Assembly: GCF_000411295.1 (NCBI RefSeq)
Contig: NZ_KE150421.1
Span: forward strand, 1,035,645 to 1,099,644
Source of the DNA: Paenisporosarcina sp. HGH0030
GTDB taxonomy: Bacteria; Bacillota; Bacilli; Bacillales_A; Planococcaceae
Length of the DNA stretch: 64,000 nucleotides
Direction: 5' to 3'
In this document: positions 26,469 to 36,397 of the stretch, one piece after another
How positions within the stretch are numbered: the first letter of the stretch is position 1
Layout of the letters: each line of letters begins with the position of its first letter
Notes under the pieces: generated by a model
Told to the model about the DNA's origin: nothing
Database searches by the model: none
Seen by the model: the letters and a program-made list of their open reading frames with translations, nothing else
Position numbers and translations under genes: made by a program

Positions 26469-27515
26469 TTACTTCGCCTCCTTTTTCTTGCTGAAGCGTT
26501 CAACAAATAATCGAATGACGTAGCCTGAAGCTACGAAGAAAATGATAATCGCAATGACAATAGATACGATTTCGGTAGGAATACCCGCTTCATTTGGCAT
26601 ATTTAAAGCTCCATATTTTAATGAACCAAATAATGCTGCCCCGAAAATAACACCAAGTGGCGTGTTAGCACCAAGTAGTGCAACCGCAATACCATCAAAA
26701 CCAATACCTGTAAAGCCGCCTTTAACAGAAGCATATTCAAACGTACCCAATGCTTCCATCGCTCCACCTAGACCAGCAAAGGCACCAGAAATGACCATTG
26801 CTAGAATGATATTTTTATTGACGTTCATTCCCGCATATTCTGAAGCATTTTGGTTTAAACCAACTGCTTTCAATTCAAATCCGCGAGTTGTTTTCTCTAA
26901 AATTAACCACATTACTAAAACCATGGCAAGTGCTATTAGAATTCCGTAATGAAGACGTGAGAAATCTGTCATGTTTTCAAGGAATTCTGAACGAAGTGAC
27001 GCCGTTGGGTGAATTGCCCCCGTATTGTCTCCTCCATTAGAAAACGTTTTCACTAATGCGTTTGTTGTGTGAAGTGCTATATAGTTCATCATGATTGTGA
27101 CAATTACTTCATGGACTTTAAAGCGAGCTTTAAGAAGTCCAGGAATGAAGCCCCATAACGCTCCCGCTCCAGCTGCCGCAATTAACGCAAGTGGCAAGTG
27201 AATGTATTTTGGAAAATCAAAGGCAACTCCTACATACGCCGCTGCAAACCAGCCAACGATTAATTGTCCTTCAACGCCAATGTTAAATAGTCCTGTACGG
27301 AATGCAAATGCAACCGCTAAACCAGCAAGAATGTATGGTGTAATTTGTCGGACGGTTTCACCCATCGTATAAACATCACCAAAAATTCCGTTCCATAATG
27401 CTGCATAGCCAGCGACTGGATCGTATCCACTAACTAACATAACAATTGCCCCTACAAGTAATCCCAGAATAACGGAAATGACAGGAACAAGAATATTAAC
27501 TAAACGATTAGACAT
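26469..27515 (-). CDS. nupP: Nucleoside ABC transporter permease (NupP-type)
   Basis: A 348-residue permease of the same family as the downstream gene, with FRTGLFNIGVEGQLIVG and ALHTTNALVKTF near the N-terminal half and about nine hydrophobic segments. It overlaps the ATPase gene by 8 nt, with GGAGGG in the overlap, so stoichiometric expression is likely. Named by similarity to the Bacillus nupNOPQ transporter. Confidence 0.9.
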   Translation of the reverse strand: MSNRLVNILVPVISVILGLLVGAIVMLVSGYDPVAGYAALWNGIFGDVYTMGETVRQITPYILAGLAVAFAFRTGLFNIGVEGQLIVGWFAAAYVGVAFDFPKYIHLPLALIAAAGAGALWGFIPGLLKARFKVHEVIVTIMMNYIALHTTNALVKTFSNGGDNTGAIHPTASLRSEFLENMTDFSRLHYGILIALAMVLVMWLILEKTTRGFELKAVGLNQNASEYAGMNVNKNIILAMVISGAFAGLGGAMEALGTFEYASVKGGFTGIGFDGIAVALLGANTPLGVIFGAALFGSLKYGALNMPNEAGIPTEIVSIVIAIIIFFVASGYVIRLFVERFSKKKEAK

Positions 27516-29064
27516 GGGAGCTGCCCTCCTCTTTCACTTGATTTGTCATAGCGCCTTTTTTCGATTGACCCGCCATTAACAATCCAAGTTCTTGTTCGTT
27601 TGTTTGAAGAGGATCCAAAGTATCCACGATTTGCCCATCATATATGACCGCAATACGATCAGATACGTTCATGACTTCATCTAATTCAAATGAAATTAAC
27701 AAGACAGCTTTTCCTTTATCGCGTTGTTCGATTAAACGCTGATGAATAAATTCAATCGCACCGACGTCCAATCCGCGGGTAGGCAGAGCGGCAATCAGTA
27801 AATCCGGATCCCTATCAATTTCACGGCCGATAATGGCTTTTTGTTGATTACCACCTGATAATGCACGTGCAGGTTCATGATCTCCCTGAGTACGCACATC
27901 GTATTTTTGAATGATTTCATTCGCTTTTTTCGAAATGGTCGAATAATTCATAAAGCCATTTTTTGAATTTGGGCTTGTATAATACGTTTGTAAAGCAATG
28001 TTATGACCTATTGGGAAATCAAGGACAAGACCATGTTTATGACGATCTTGAGGAATATGACCAACACCAGATTCCGTAATCTTGCGTGGTCGTTTACCTG
28101 TAATATCTTGACCATTCATGAAAACTTGTCCGCTTTTCACTTTACGCAGACCAGTAATTGCTTCAATCAATTCCGATTGACCATTTCCGTCAATACCGGC
28201 AATTCCGACAATTTCACCTTTACGAACATTTAGGTTAAGGCCTCTTACTTTTTCAATCCCCCGGTAATCAGTAACCACTAAATCTTTCACGTCCAGAACA
28301 TCTGTCGTAGGGTTAGCAGGACCTTTGACTGTTTTAAATTCCACTTGACGTCCAACCATCAAGGAAGCAAGTTCATTGGGGTTTGTCTCAGCAGTCACCA
28401 CTGTACCGATGCCTTGCCCTTTTCGAATAACCGTCACACGGTCCGAAACATCCATAATCTCTTTTAATTTATGAGTAATTAAGATAATAGATTTTCCTTC
28501 TTCAATTAAGCGACGCATAATCTGAATTAATTCCGTAATTTCTTGTGGAGTCAGAGATGCAGTCGGTTCATCAAAAATTAATATTTCAGCGCCACGATAC
28601 AATGTTTTCAAAATCTCAACACGTTGTTGCATACCAACTGAAATGTCTTCAATTTTTGCATACGGGTCGACGTCTAATCCATAAAGTTCAGACAGCTCTT
28701 GTACTTTTTTAGCAGCAGTTTTCACAGAAATCATACCAAACTTAGTTGGCTCACTACCTAAAATGATGTTTTCTGTAACAGAAAAATCTTCAACTAACAT
28801 GAAATGTTGGTGAACCATCCCGATTCCGAGGTTATTCGCAACATTTGGATCCGTAATCTTAACTTCTTGACCACGAACACGGATTTCTCCGCCTTCTGGC
28901 TGGTAAAGGCCGAAGAGTACGTTCATCAACGTCGATTTCCCTGCACCATTCTCACCGAGAAGAGCATGAATTTCGCCTTGTTTAAGTTGAAGGGTAATGT
29001 TGTCATTTGCAACGAAATTTCCGAACTCTTTTCGGATATTCAGCATTTCAATAACGTGTTCCAA
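27508..29064 (-). CDS. nupO: Nucleoside ABC transporter ATP-binding protein (NupO-type)
   Basis: A 518-residue double ATPase. The first half has Walker A GENGAGKST, signature ISVGMQQRVEIL and Walker B ILIFDEPTASL. The second half has a degenerate Walker A (GIDGNGQSE), signature LSGGNQQKA and a degenerate Walker B region LLIAALPTRGLDVG, the usual asymmetry of this subfamily. TTG start with GGGAGTG 8 nt upstream; longer starts have no ribosome-binding site. Confidence 0.92.
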   Translation of the reverse strand: MEHVIEMLNIRKEFGNFVANDNITLQLKQGEIHALLGENGAGKSTLMNVLFGLYQPEGGEIRVRGQEVKITDPNVANNLGIGMVHQHFMLVEDFSVTENIILGSEPTKFGMISVKTAAKKVQELSELYGLDVDPYAKIEDISVGMQQRVEILKTLYRGAEILIFDEPTASLTPQEITELIQIMRRLIEEGKSIILITHKLKEIMDVSDRVTVIRKGQGIGTVVTAETNPNELASLMVGRQVEFKTVKGPANPTTDVLDVKDLVVTDYRGIEKVRGLNLNVRKGEIVGIAGIDGNGQSELIEAITGLRKVKSGQVFMNGQDITGKRPRKITESGVGHIPQDRHKHGLVLDFPIGHNIALQTYYTSPNSKNGFMNYSTISKKANEIIQKYDVRTQGDHEPARALSGGNQQKAIIGREIDRDPDLLIAALPTRGLDVGAIEFIHQRLIEQRDKGKAVLLISFELDEVMNVSDRIAVIYDGQIVDTLDPLQTNEQELGLLMAGQSKKGAMTNQVKEEGSSHV

Positions 29065-29168
29065 TATATTCACTCCCTTAGGCACTTTTTAAATGAAAAT
29101 TAAATTAACACAGGAAAGGCTTTATCTATAAAACCTTTCATCTATTAATTTATTAAGGGCAATAAAAA

Positions 29169-29202
29169 CATCATAAAGACCGGAAATCCGGTCTTTATGA
29201 TG
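29169..29202 (-). terminator. Terminator/attenuator after the BMP lipoprotein gene
   Basis: Perfect 15-bp stem, CATCATAAAGACCGG with CCGGTCTTTATGATG, and a 4-nt loop, followed by TTTTTATT on the minus strand. It lies between the lipoprotein and nupO, so it probably lets the lipoprotein be made in excess over the permease. Confidence 0.88.
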
Positions 29203-29220
29203 ACTTATTCAAGTGTTAAA

Positions 29221-30288
29221 TTACTCTACAGTTTCAGGAACTGTTACTTCGCCATCAGCGATTTTCTTAGCATACTCATCGATTTGAGCTAAAACATCAT
29301 CTGGAATTGCTCCACGAGAATCCGCTAAGCCAACGCCATCTTCAGCTAAACCGTAAACTGTTGTTTCGCCACCTGGGAATTTATCTTCTGCAGCCAATTT
29401 AGAAATGTTTTGTACAGCTACGTCAACGCGTTTTAACATTGAAGTTAATGTTATGTTATCGTCGCCAACAGCACCTTCGTCATATTGGTCAGAGTCAACA
29501 CCAATTACCCAAACATAAGCATCTGGATCTTTAGTTTTCAATTCTTTAGCTTCTGCGAATACACCGTTACCAGTACCACCTGCAGCGTGGAAAATAATAT
29601 CTACGCCTGAAGAATACATGCGGTTAGCAGTTGTTTTACCAAGTTCAGCTTTGTCAAATGCACCTGTGTACTGAACATCAACTTCGATGCTTGGATCGAC
29701 AGCTTTTACGCCTTCAAGGAATCCAGCTTCAAAACGTTCGATTACAGGGATATCCATACCACCAACGAAACCGATTTTTTTCGATTTAGTCATTAATGCT
29801 GCAGCAACACCTGCAAGGTAAGAACCTTCTTGCTCTTTGAATAATACTGAAGCAACATTTGGTTGATCTACTACTGCATCAATAATAGCAAGATGATTAT
29901 CAGGTTTTTGAGTTGCGATTTCATTTACTGATTTCTCCATTAAGAAACCAATTCCGAATACTAAATCAAAGTTACGACGTACTAAGAGATTTAAGTTTGT
30001 GTTGTAGTCAGCGTCCGATTGTGATTGTAAGTAATCAATTCCACCATCGCCTTTTTCAAGACCATTGTCTGCACCAAATGCTTCTAAACCTTCCCAAGCA
30101 GATTGGTTGAATGATTTATCGTCTACTCCACCAACGTCAGTTACCATTGCTACTGAGAAATCAATTGCTTCTTTTTCTCCAGCAGAACCGTTACCTTCAT
30201 TCTTATCTTTGTCAGTACCACATGCTCCTAGAATTGTACTAGCAGCTAATACCATCGATAAAGCTAAACCAAATTTACGCTTTGTCAA
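29221..30288 (-). CDS. BMP-family nucleoside-binding lipoprotein
   Basis: A 355-residue substrate-binding lipoprotein of the basic membrane protein (BMP/PnrA) family that delivers purine nucleosides to the NupOPQ transporter. The signal peptide ends at the lipobox ILGAC (about residues 20-24). Family motifs: [19 protein letters not shown] and [11 protein letters not shown]. The TTG start has a G-rich GGGGGG site upstream. It follows the GntR gene by 51 bp and is separated from nupO by a strong hairpin. Confidence 0.93.
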   Translation of the reverse strand: MTKRKFGLALSMVLAASTILGACGTDKDKNEGNGSAGEKEAIDFSVAMVTDVGGVDDKSFNQSAWEGLEAFGADNGLEKGDGGIDYLQSQSDADYNTNLNLLVRRNFDLVFGIGFLMEKSVNEIATQKPDNHLAIIDAVVDQPNVASVLFKEQEGSYLAGVAAALMTKSKKIGFVGGMDIPVIERFEAGFLEGVKAVDPSIEVDVQYTGAFDKAELGKTTANRMYSSGVDIIFHAAGGTGNGVFAEAKELKTKDPDAYVWVIGVDSDQYDEGAVGDDNITLTSMLKRVDVAVQNISKLAAEDKFPGGETTVYGLAEDGVGLADSRGAIPDDVLAQIDEYAKKIADGEVTVPETVE

Positions 30289-30339
30289 TTTGAGACCCCC
30301 CAAAAAATGTTTTTTCTTATTAGCAGGAAGTTTGATGTT

Positions 30340-31068
30340 TTACACCCTTTTACGGACTACATGGAAACTGAATTTGTCAGCTCTAAAATAGTTTTTTGAA
30401 TATAATACTACTTGATCTTTGTCATTATAATGTAATTGCTTCAGAACTAGTAACGCCGTTTCAGGTTCACACTCTAAAATCGGAGATGCCACTTCGTGGT
30501 AGCCTGTTGGGTCGATAAAAGTAACAGCATAAGTTACCCGGATTTCCCCGGATTCTTCAATTGCTGTGAAAATCGATCCTTCTTGCCTACTTAAAAAATC
30601 AGAAGGCAAATACTTTGCGGGAACTTTGTCCACACAATACACAACTGGTTCACCATTTGCTGTCCTTACACGTTCAATTGTAATGACTGATTCGTCAATT
30701 TCGCAATGAAAGCGTTTTATATCATCTTCAGACGGAAGCGCTTCCATAGAACTCAAATAAATAGTACCTGGTTCCATGCCCACTTTCCGTATCATAGAGG
30801 AGATACTTGTTAAATGTTCGATACCAGAAGTGAAAACTGGTTTCGAATTAACAAATGTACCTACACCATGACGTCTTACGATAACATTTTCTTCTTCCAA
30901 CAGTCTAAGTGCTTCACGAAGTGTCGCACGACTGATTCCAAGTGATTTGGCCAGTTCAAATTCTGAAGGCAATTTTTCCTTCTCTTCGAATACACCGTTT
31001 GCAATATCGTCTTTAAGACGATCGATCACTTGAAGATACAAATGACGATGATCTGTTTTTATTGACAT
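30340..31068 (-). CDS. ymfC: GntR/HutC-family regulator (YmfC-like)
   Basis: A 242-residue regulator with an N-terminal winged helix ([28 protein letters not shown], residues about 34-62, shown in part) and a C-terminal UTRA ligand-binding domain. It heads the BMP-nupOPQ cluster, so it probably controls nucleoside uptake and its own promoter. The ATG at MSIKTDHRH follows GGTGGTGAT. Position upstream of the nup genes and downstream of spoIIIE matches ymfC in Bacillus. Confidence 0.88.
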   Translation of the reverse strand: MSIKTDHRHLYLQVIDRLKDDIANGVFEEKEKLPSEFELAKSLGISRATLREALRLLEEENVIVRRHGVGTFVNSKPVFTSGIEHLTSISSMIRKVGMEPGTIYLSSMEALPSEDDIKRFHCEIDESVITIERVRTANGEPVVYCVDKVPAKYLPSDFLSRQEGSIFTAIEESGEIRVTYAVTFIDPTGYHEVASPILECEPETALLVLKQLHYNDKDQVVLYSKNYFRADKFSFHVVRKRV

Positions 31069-31091
31069 ACATATCACCACCAACAGCAGAG

Positions 31092-31132
31092 ATCAGACAT
31101 CTGATGTAAAACTTTCCTACTAATCAGACATA
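31092..31132 (-). promoter_or_regulatory. Candidate GntR operators upstream of ymfC
   Basis: ATCAGACATCTGAT (31092-31105) is a perfect inverted repeat of ATCAGA/TCTGAT with a 2-nt centre. ATCAGACATA (31123-31132) repeats one half. Both lie between a TATAGT-like -10 (near 31133-31138) and the start codon, where a repressor would block transcription. Confidence 0.6.
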
Positions 31133-31235
31133 CTATACCACTTTTATTTGTGTAAATAAATAGATTTTTGGGTATTTACGAAAAGTTTCGTAAAAAACTT
31201 AATTTTTTTGTAATGCTTTTGTCATATAAAAGATC

Positions 31236-33539
31236 TTATGTTATGTCATCTTGCTTGGATTGAAGAACTTGTCTTGGCTTGCTACCTTCATAAGGTCCAA
31301 TCACTCCGCGCATTTCCATCTGATCGATAATTCGTGCCGCTCTTGAATAGCCGACTCGGAATCTTCGTTGCAATAAAGAAACCGATGCTGTTTGCATATC
31401 CGTAACGAGTTGCACAGCTTCATCATATAAATCATCCGTCTGTTCATCCACTGATACTTCTTCAATTTCGGTTGGAATCATTTCTTCTTGATATTGTGCT
31501 TTTTGCTGAGCAATTGCAAAATCAACTACTTTTTCTACTTCCTGATCCGATAAGAAAGCTCCCTGTACGCGGACTGGTTTCGATGCACCGGCTGCTAAAA
31601 ATAACATATCTCCACGGCCAAGTAGTTTCTCTGCTCCCCCCATATCCAAAATCGTACGGGAATCAATGGAAGACGAAACAGCAAACGCAATTCGTGAAGG
31701 AATATTCGCTTTAATTACCCCTGTAATAACATCCACACTTGGACGTTGCGTCGCAATAATTAAATGTATCCCAGCCGCCCGAGCCATTTGTGCAAGTCTT
31801 GTAATTGAATCTTCCACGTCGTTGGATGCGACCATCATCAAATCTGCCAATTCGTCTACAATGACTACAATATAAGGTAACTGGGGATGTTTTTCATCGT
31901 TCTCTTCATTCCACTTACGAATGTGATCGTTATATCCTTCTATATTGCGTGTACCTGTATGAGAAAATAGATCATATCGACGTTCCATTTCTGACACCAC
32001 TTTTTTAAGTGCCTGAGATGCTTTTCGAGGATCTGTTACGACAGGTGCCAACAAATGAGGAATTCCGTTGTAAACATTCAACTCGACCATTTTCGGGTCA
32101 ATCATCATCATTTTCACTTCGTGAGGTTTCGCACGCATAATGATACTAACAATAATGCCGTTAATACATACACTTTTCCCGCTTCCGGTCGAACCGGCAA
32201 CCAGTAGATGAGGCATTTTATTTAATTCCGCAAGAACAGCTTGTCCGGTAATATCACGACCAAGTCCGATCATCAATTTCGCATCTGGTTTATTGTTTTC
32301 TTTTGCTTCCAGCACTTCACGTAAACTTACGATGGCTACTTCCTGATTCGGTACTTCTATTCCGATTGCGGATTTTCCAGGAATCGGGGCCTCAATTCGG
32401 ATATCCCGAGCTGCAAGAGCTAATGCCAGGTCATCACTGAGACTGACAATCTTACTTACTTTCACACCAGTGTCAGGCAAAACTTCATATTTTGTAACTG
32501 CAGGACCTAAATGCACTTGCGTCACACGAGCTTTGACACCAAAGCTGTTAAACGTCTTCTCCAGTTTTTTTGCATTGGCTTGAATGATTGAATATTCACC
32601 GCTTTGATCACTATGTGGTGGTGCATTTAAAAGAGAAGCAGCAGGAAGTTGGTAATCTTTATTTTCCATCACTGCTTCTGATACAGAATCGAATACTTTT
32701 TCATTTAATTCTTCATTTTTCTCTATTTCTGGCTCCGGCTTTATTTCAACAACTTTCTCTGCACGTTCGGAAAAGGCAGATATAATTGGCGAAGTATGAA
32801 CGGGTTCAGGTTCTCTGAGGGTTGTAGCGACTTCTAGATCTTGTGCAACTGGAGGCGAACTCTCGGATTTTTTCCGTTTGTCACTTCTTCGTTGCACTTT
32901 TGGAGCAGCAGCTTTTGTTTTTCTCTTTTGTGTCATCATGGCCGACCAATTCTTTTTCCAAATCGGTACCTGGCTGGCTAAATAAGGAACGAGTGCTTTA
33001 CCAGACAGCAGAATAAAGCCAATCATAACTAGCAGCCATGCGGCAATAGTCGCCCCGCCAGAATCAAACAGGACATGGAATGTGGCAAAAAGAAATGCCC
33101 CCAATATCCCGCCCCCCAACGATTGGTCACGGTTAACAATTCCTTCGCTTTCAATCAATATTCGCCATGTTTCACGAAGAACAGAATCGCTTATAAGTGC
33201 GCCACCTTGAAACAATTGTTCAAATAATGCTAAGTGGCTGAAAAGTGTCAAGCTGCCTAAGATACTGAATAGTCCTAAAACAATTCGATTATTCATTCCA
33301 GGTACGGCTCGGTTAATCATCATCATGAGTGCAATGACAATACATAATAATGGAACTGCAAAATGCCAATTTCCAAAGAAAAACCTGGCGATTGACGAAA
33401 AAATGAAGCCAACAGCTCCTAATTCAAAAAAAGTAATGATGCCGAGTCCGATTATCAGTAAGCCAGCAATTTCATACATGAGTGGATGTATAGAAGTGGG
33501 CTTTTTCTTTTTAACAACCTTTTTCTTTCTTCTTGTCAC
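31236..33539 (-). CDS. spoIIIE: DNA translocase SpoIIIE
   Basis: A 767-residue FtsK/SpoIIIE translocase that pumps the chromosome into the forespore. A basic N-terminus ([11 protein letters not shown]) precedes about four membrane helices (residues 20-180) and a charged linker. The motor has Walker A GSTGSGKS and Walker [10 protein letters not shown]; the C-terminal gamma domain ([19 protein letters not shown]) is intact. A GTG start is chosen, three codons inside a GTG that lacks spacing. SpoIIIE is the better name than SftA by locus and membrane segments. Confidence 0.95.
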   Translation of the reverse strand: MTRRKKKVVKKKKPTSIHPLMYEIAGLLIIGLGIITFFELGAVGFIFSSIARFFFGNWHFAVPLLCIVIALMMMINRAVPGMNNRIVLGLFSILGSLTLFSHLALFEQLFQGGALISDSVLRETWRILIESEGIVNRDQSLGGGILGAFLFATFHVLFDSGGATIAAWLLVMIGFILLSGKALVPYLASQVPIWKKNWSAMMTQKRKTKAAAPKVQRRSDKRKKSESSPPVAQDLEVATTLREPEPVHTSPIISAFSERAEKVVEIKPEPEIEKNEELNEKVFDSVSEAVMENKDYQLPAASLLNAPPHSDQSGEYSIIQANAKKLEKTFNSFGVKARVTQVHLGPAVTKYEVLPDTGVKVSKIVSLSDDLALALAARDIRIEAPIPGKSAIGIEVPNQEVAIVSLREVLEAKENNKPDAKLMIGLGRDITGQAVLAELNKMPHLLVAGSTGSGKSVCINGIIVSIIMRAKPHEVKMMMIDPKMVELNVYNGIPHLLAPVVTDPRKASQALKKVVSEMERRYDLFSHTGTRNIEGYNDHIRKWNEENDEKHPQLPYIVVIVDELADLMMVASNDVEDSITRLAQMARAAGIHLIIATQRPSVDVITGVIKANIPSRIAFAVSSSIDSRTILDMGGAEKLLGRGDMLFLAAGASKPVRVQGAFLSDQEVEKVVDFAIAQQKAQYQEEMIPTEIEEVSVDEQTDDLYDEAVQLVTDMQTASVSLLQRRFRVGYSRAARIIDQMEMRGVIGPYEGSKPRQVLQSKQDDIT

Positions 33540-33660
33540 TTCGATCACCTTCTTTGGTTAGTTAATTAGTGAAAAGCATTTAAAGCGATATACATATGAA
33601 GACTACTCCACTGTTCAAAGCTCGGTCGTCTTAAGTGCTTTCATCTTTATGTGAAAGAAA

Positions 33661-33698
33661 AAGGATTTCCTGCCGCTACAAATAGCGAGGAAATCCTT
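33661..33698 (-). terminator. Intrinsic terminator of rnjB
   Basis: AAGGATTTCC and GGAAATCCTT form the outer stem; CGCT and AGCG extend pairing inside. T-rich tail on the minus strand. Confidence 0.88.
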
Positions 33699-33710
33699 CC
33701 GTTTTTCACC

Positions 33711-35378
33711 TTAATATTCCATAATAATCGGGATGATCATCGGACGTCTTTTCGTTTTTTGGTATAAGTACGAATTTAAGGTATCACGTATTTCTTGTTT
33801 TATGTTTGTCCATTCGAACGTTTCTTTGCTGACATATTTCTCAACGATTTTCTTCACTAACTCAGCTGATTCATCCATAAGCTGTTCAGACTCACGTACG
33901 TAGACAAATCCACGGGATAAGATTTCTGGACCAGATGCAATTTTCTTTTGTGCGCGGTTTAAGGTAACGACTACGATAAAGATACCGTCTTGTGACAGAA
34001 GTTTACGGTCACGCAGAACGATGTTCCCAACGTCTCCTATTCCAATACCATCGATTAACACGTTACCTGCCTGAACGCGGCCGCTCATACGCATTTTACC
34101 AGCTTTATATTCGACAATATCCCCTTTATCTGCAATAAAGATTTGTGACTTGGCCAAACCAGTAGCCTGGGCAAGTTTTGAGTGAGCCATCAGCATGCGG
34201 TATTCACCTTGAATCGGGATAAAGAATTTAGGTTTCATCAAGTTCAGCATCATTTTTAAATCTTCTTGGCTGCCATGTCCGGAAACATGCACTTTTTTAC
34301 TGGCAGTTAAAACTTTTGCACCAGTTTTTGCTAAGTGATTCATTGTTTTAAACATCGCAACTTCCATACCTGGTGACGGAGTGAATGTAATTAACACTGT
34401 GTCTGTATCTTTGATTTTCACATCTTTATGATGTTTTCTAACCATTTTTTCAAGCGCTTCAAGAGGTTCCCCTTGGTTACCCGAAACGATAATAACTACT
34501 TCATCATCTGCATAATTGCCGATTTCTTTGATTGAAATTAATGTTTCTTCATCAATTTTCAAGTATTCGAGACGTTTTCCAACATCAAAGACGTTTTCCA
34601 ATGTTTTACCTACAACCGCTACTTTGCGTTTTGACTCAATTGCTGTGTCAAACACTTGTTGGATACGAATGAAGTTAGAAGAATACAAGGAAACTAGAAT
34701 ACGGCCTTTTGCACCGTGGAAAGTTTCCGAAAGTTGTTCTTCAATCACCGATTCAGGAGTTGTGTATCCAGGTCGCTCCGCTTCAGTAGAATCAGACATT
34801 AAAATAAATACCCCTTCTTCACCAAGACCAGCCATTTTAGCGATGTCTGGACGGTAACTCCCTTTAGCAGATTGGTCGAATTTAAATTCTCCCGTATGCA
34901 CAATCGCGCCCTCAGATGTATGGAAGACAATCCCTAAAGAATCGGGAATACTATGTGTTGTATGGAAAAATGTAACATGAGTCGATTTGAAGTTCATGCG
35001 ACTTTTGTTAGTCACTTCAAAGAATTTTACAGGCTGTGCGGCCGGCAATTCTTTCAGATGCTCTTTTGCTAAGGCAATCGTCAAACGAGAACCGTAGACT
35101 GGTGCATGGATCTTGTTCAACAAATACGAAATTGAGCCGATTGCATCTTCATGCCCGTGTGTTAAAAAGATTCCTTTTACGCGCGCTTTATTTTCTTCTA
35201 AGTATGTTACGTCCGGAATGACAATATCAATTCCAAGCATTTCGTCTTCAGGGAACATGAGTCCACTGTCTACGACAAAGATTTCTTCATCTATTTCTAC
35301 TACGTACATTGCTTTTCCGATTTCCCCAACTCCACCGAGGGGGATAATACGGATGGTTTCATTTATTGTTTTAGTCAC
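33711..35378 (-). CDS. rnjB: Ribonuclease J2
   Basis: A 555-residue metallo-beta-lactamase/beta-CASP ribonuclease, which forms a complex with RNase J1 in mRNA and rRNA processing. The metal motif is HGHEDAIGS rather than HxHxDH, i.e. the final histidine is Ala, a J2-type degeneration that fits low exonuclease activity. Other family regions: TGEFKFD, SDSTEAERPG and HVSGHG. GTG start with AGGAGG 7 nt upstream. It lies next to dapA, as rnjB (ymfA) does in B. subtilis. Confidence 0.93.
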   Translation of the reverse strand: MTKTINETIRIIPLGGVGEIGKAMYVVEIDEEIFVVDSGLMFPEDEMLGIDIVIPDVTYLEENKARVKGIFLTHGHEDAIGSISYLLNKIHAPVYGSRLTIALAKEHLKELPAAQPVKFFEVTNKSRMNFKSTHVTFFHTTHSIPDSLGIVFHTSEGAIVHTGEFKFDQSAKGSYRPDIAKMAGLGEEGVFILMSDSTEAERPGYTTPESVIEEQLSETFHGAKGRILVSLYSSNFIRIQQVFDTAIESKRKVAVVGKTLENVFDVGKRLEYLKIDEETLISIKEIGNYADDEVVIIVSGNQGEPLEALEKMVRKHHKDVKIKDTDTVLITFTPSPGMEVAMFKTMNHLAKTGAKVLTASKKVHVSGHGSQEDLKMMLNLMKPKFFIPIQGEYRMLMAHSKLAQATGLAKSQIFIADKGDIVEYKAGKMRMSGRVQAGNVLIDGIGIGDVGNIVLRDRKLLSQDGIFIVVVTLNRAQKKIASGPEILSRGFVYVRESEQLMDESAELVKKIVEKYVSKETFEWTNIKQEIRDTLNSYLYQKTKRRPMIIPIIMEY

Positions 35379-35452
35379 TTGCTTTCCTCCTAAAAATTAC
35401 CCGATCAACATCCACTAGTAATCATTATACGGGACGTATGACAACAGTACAA

Positions 35453-35483
35453 ACAAAAAAAGGTCAGCTGAACACTGACCTTT
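35453..35483 (-). terminator. Intrinsic terminator of dapA
   Basis: AAAGGTCAG and CTGACCTTT form a 9-bp perfect stem with a 7-nt loop and a T-run on the minus strand. Confidence 0.92.
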
Positions 35484-35489
35484 CAAAAT

Positions 35490-36383
35490 TTATTTAAAAC
35501 TTTTTCTTTTTGCCTCATATTTCGCCCAAGCTTGATCGAAATCTTGCTTCTCATCACTCGTCATTTCAACAAGCGGAAGTCGAACTGATCCAACATCTAA
35601 ACCCAGTTTAGATAATGCATATTTCACTGGCACGGGATTCGGTTTTGCAAAGAGTGCACGAATGAGTGGTAACATCGCATGGTGTATTTCCGCTGCATCA
35701 GTGTGTCTGCCTTCTTCAAAAGCACGAATTAACTTTTGCATATCTTCGCCTACAATATGAGAAGCTACAGACACTACACCTGCACCTCCGATTGAAAGCA
35801 ATGGCAAAGTTAATCCATCATCCCCACTATAAACTGCGAAATCTGCCTGGCATTCTGAAATAATATCAGACATTTGCTCCAAATTCCCGCCAGCCTCTTT
35901 GATTGCTTGGATGTTTGAAATCTTACTTAATGCCAGAACCGTATCTGGCAACATATTAACTACTGAACGACCCGGTATATTATAAAGAAGTACAGGCAAT
36001 TTCGTTTCATTCGCGATCGTTTTAAAATGCTCATACATCCCTCGTTGATCCGGCTTATTGTAATACGGAGTAACGAGCATAATGCCATCCACTCCGGCTT
36101 CTTCAGCTATTTTGGTCAGTTCGATTGATGCTCTCGTGCTATTGCTACCAGTACCTGCATAGACTGGGATTCGTTTGTTAACTGATTCTACAGTAAAACG
36201 GATTAAGTCTGCTTTTTCTTGATTCGTTAATGTAGGAGATTCTCCCGTTGTTCCACAGACCACAATCGAGTCTGTGCCAGTTGCGATTAAATATTCGATA
36301 AGTTTTGCGACCATTTCAAAATGTATGGAGCCATCTGGTAAGAATGGTGTGACCATCGCAGTAGATACGCGACCGATATTCAT
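35490..36383 (-). CDS. dapA: 4-hydroxy-tetrahydrodipicolinate synthase DapA
   Basis: Condenses pyruvate with aspartate semialdehyde at the branch to diaminopimelate, lysine and dipicolinate. The 297-residue TIM barrel shows CGTTGESPTL, LYNIPGRSV and the Schiff-base lysine in AIKEAGGNLEQ. The ATG follows GGGGAGA. Only 14 bp separate it from asd, so the dapG aspartokinase usually between them is absent. The operon spans ymxH to dapA. Confidence 0.97.
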   Translation of the reverse strand: MNIGRVSTAMVTPFLPDGSIHFEMVAKLIEYLIATGTDSIVVCGTTGESPTLTNQEKADLIRFTVESVNKRIPVYAGTGSNSTRASIELTKIAEEAGVDGIMLVTPYYNKPDQRGMYEHFKTIANETKLPVLLYNIPGRSVVNMLPDTVLALSKISNIQAIKEAGGNLEQMSDIISECQADFAVYSGDDGLTLPLLSIGGAGVVSVASHIVGEDMQKLIRAFEEGRHTDAAEIHHAMLPLIRALFAKPNPVPVKYALSKLGLDVGSVRLPLVEMTSDEKQDFDQAWAKYEAKRKSFK

Positions 36384-36397
36384 AAGAATCTCCCCTT

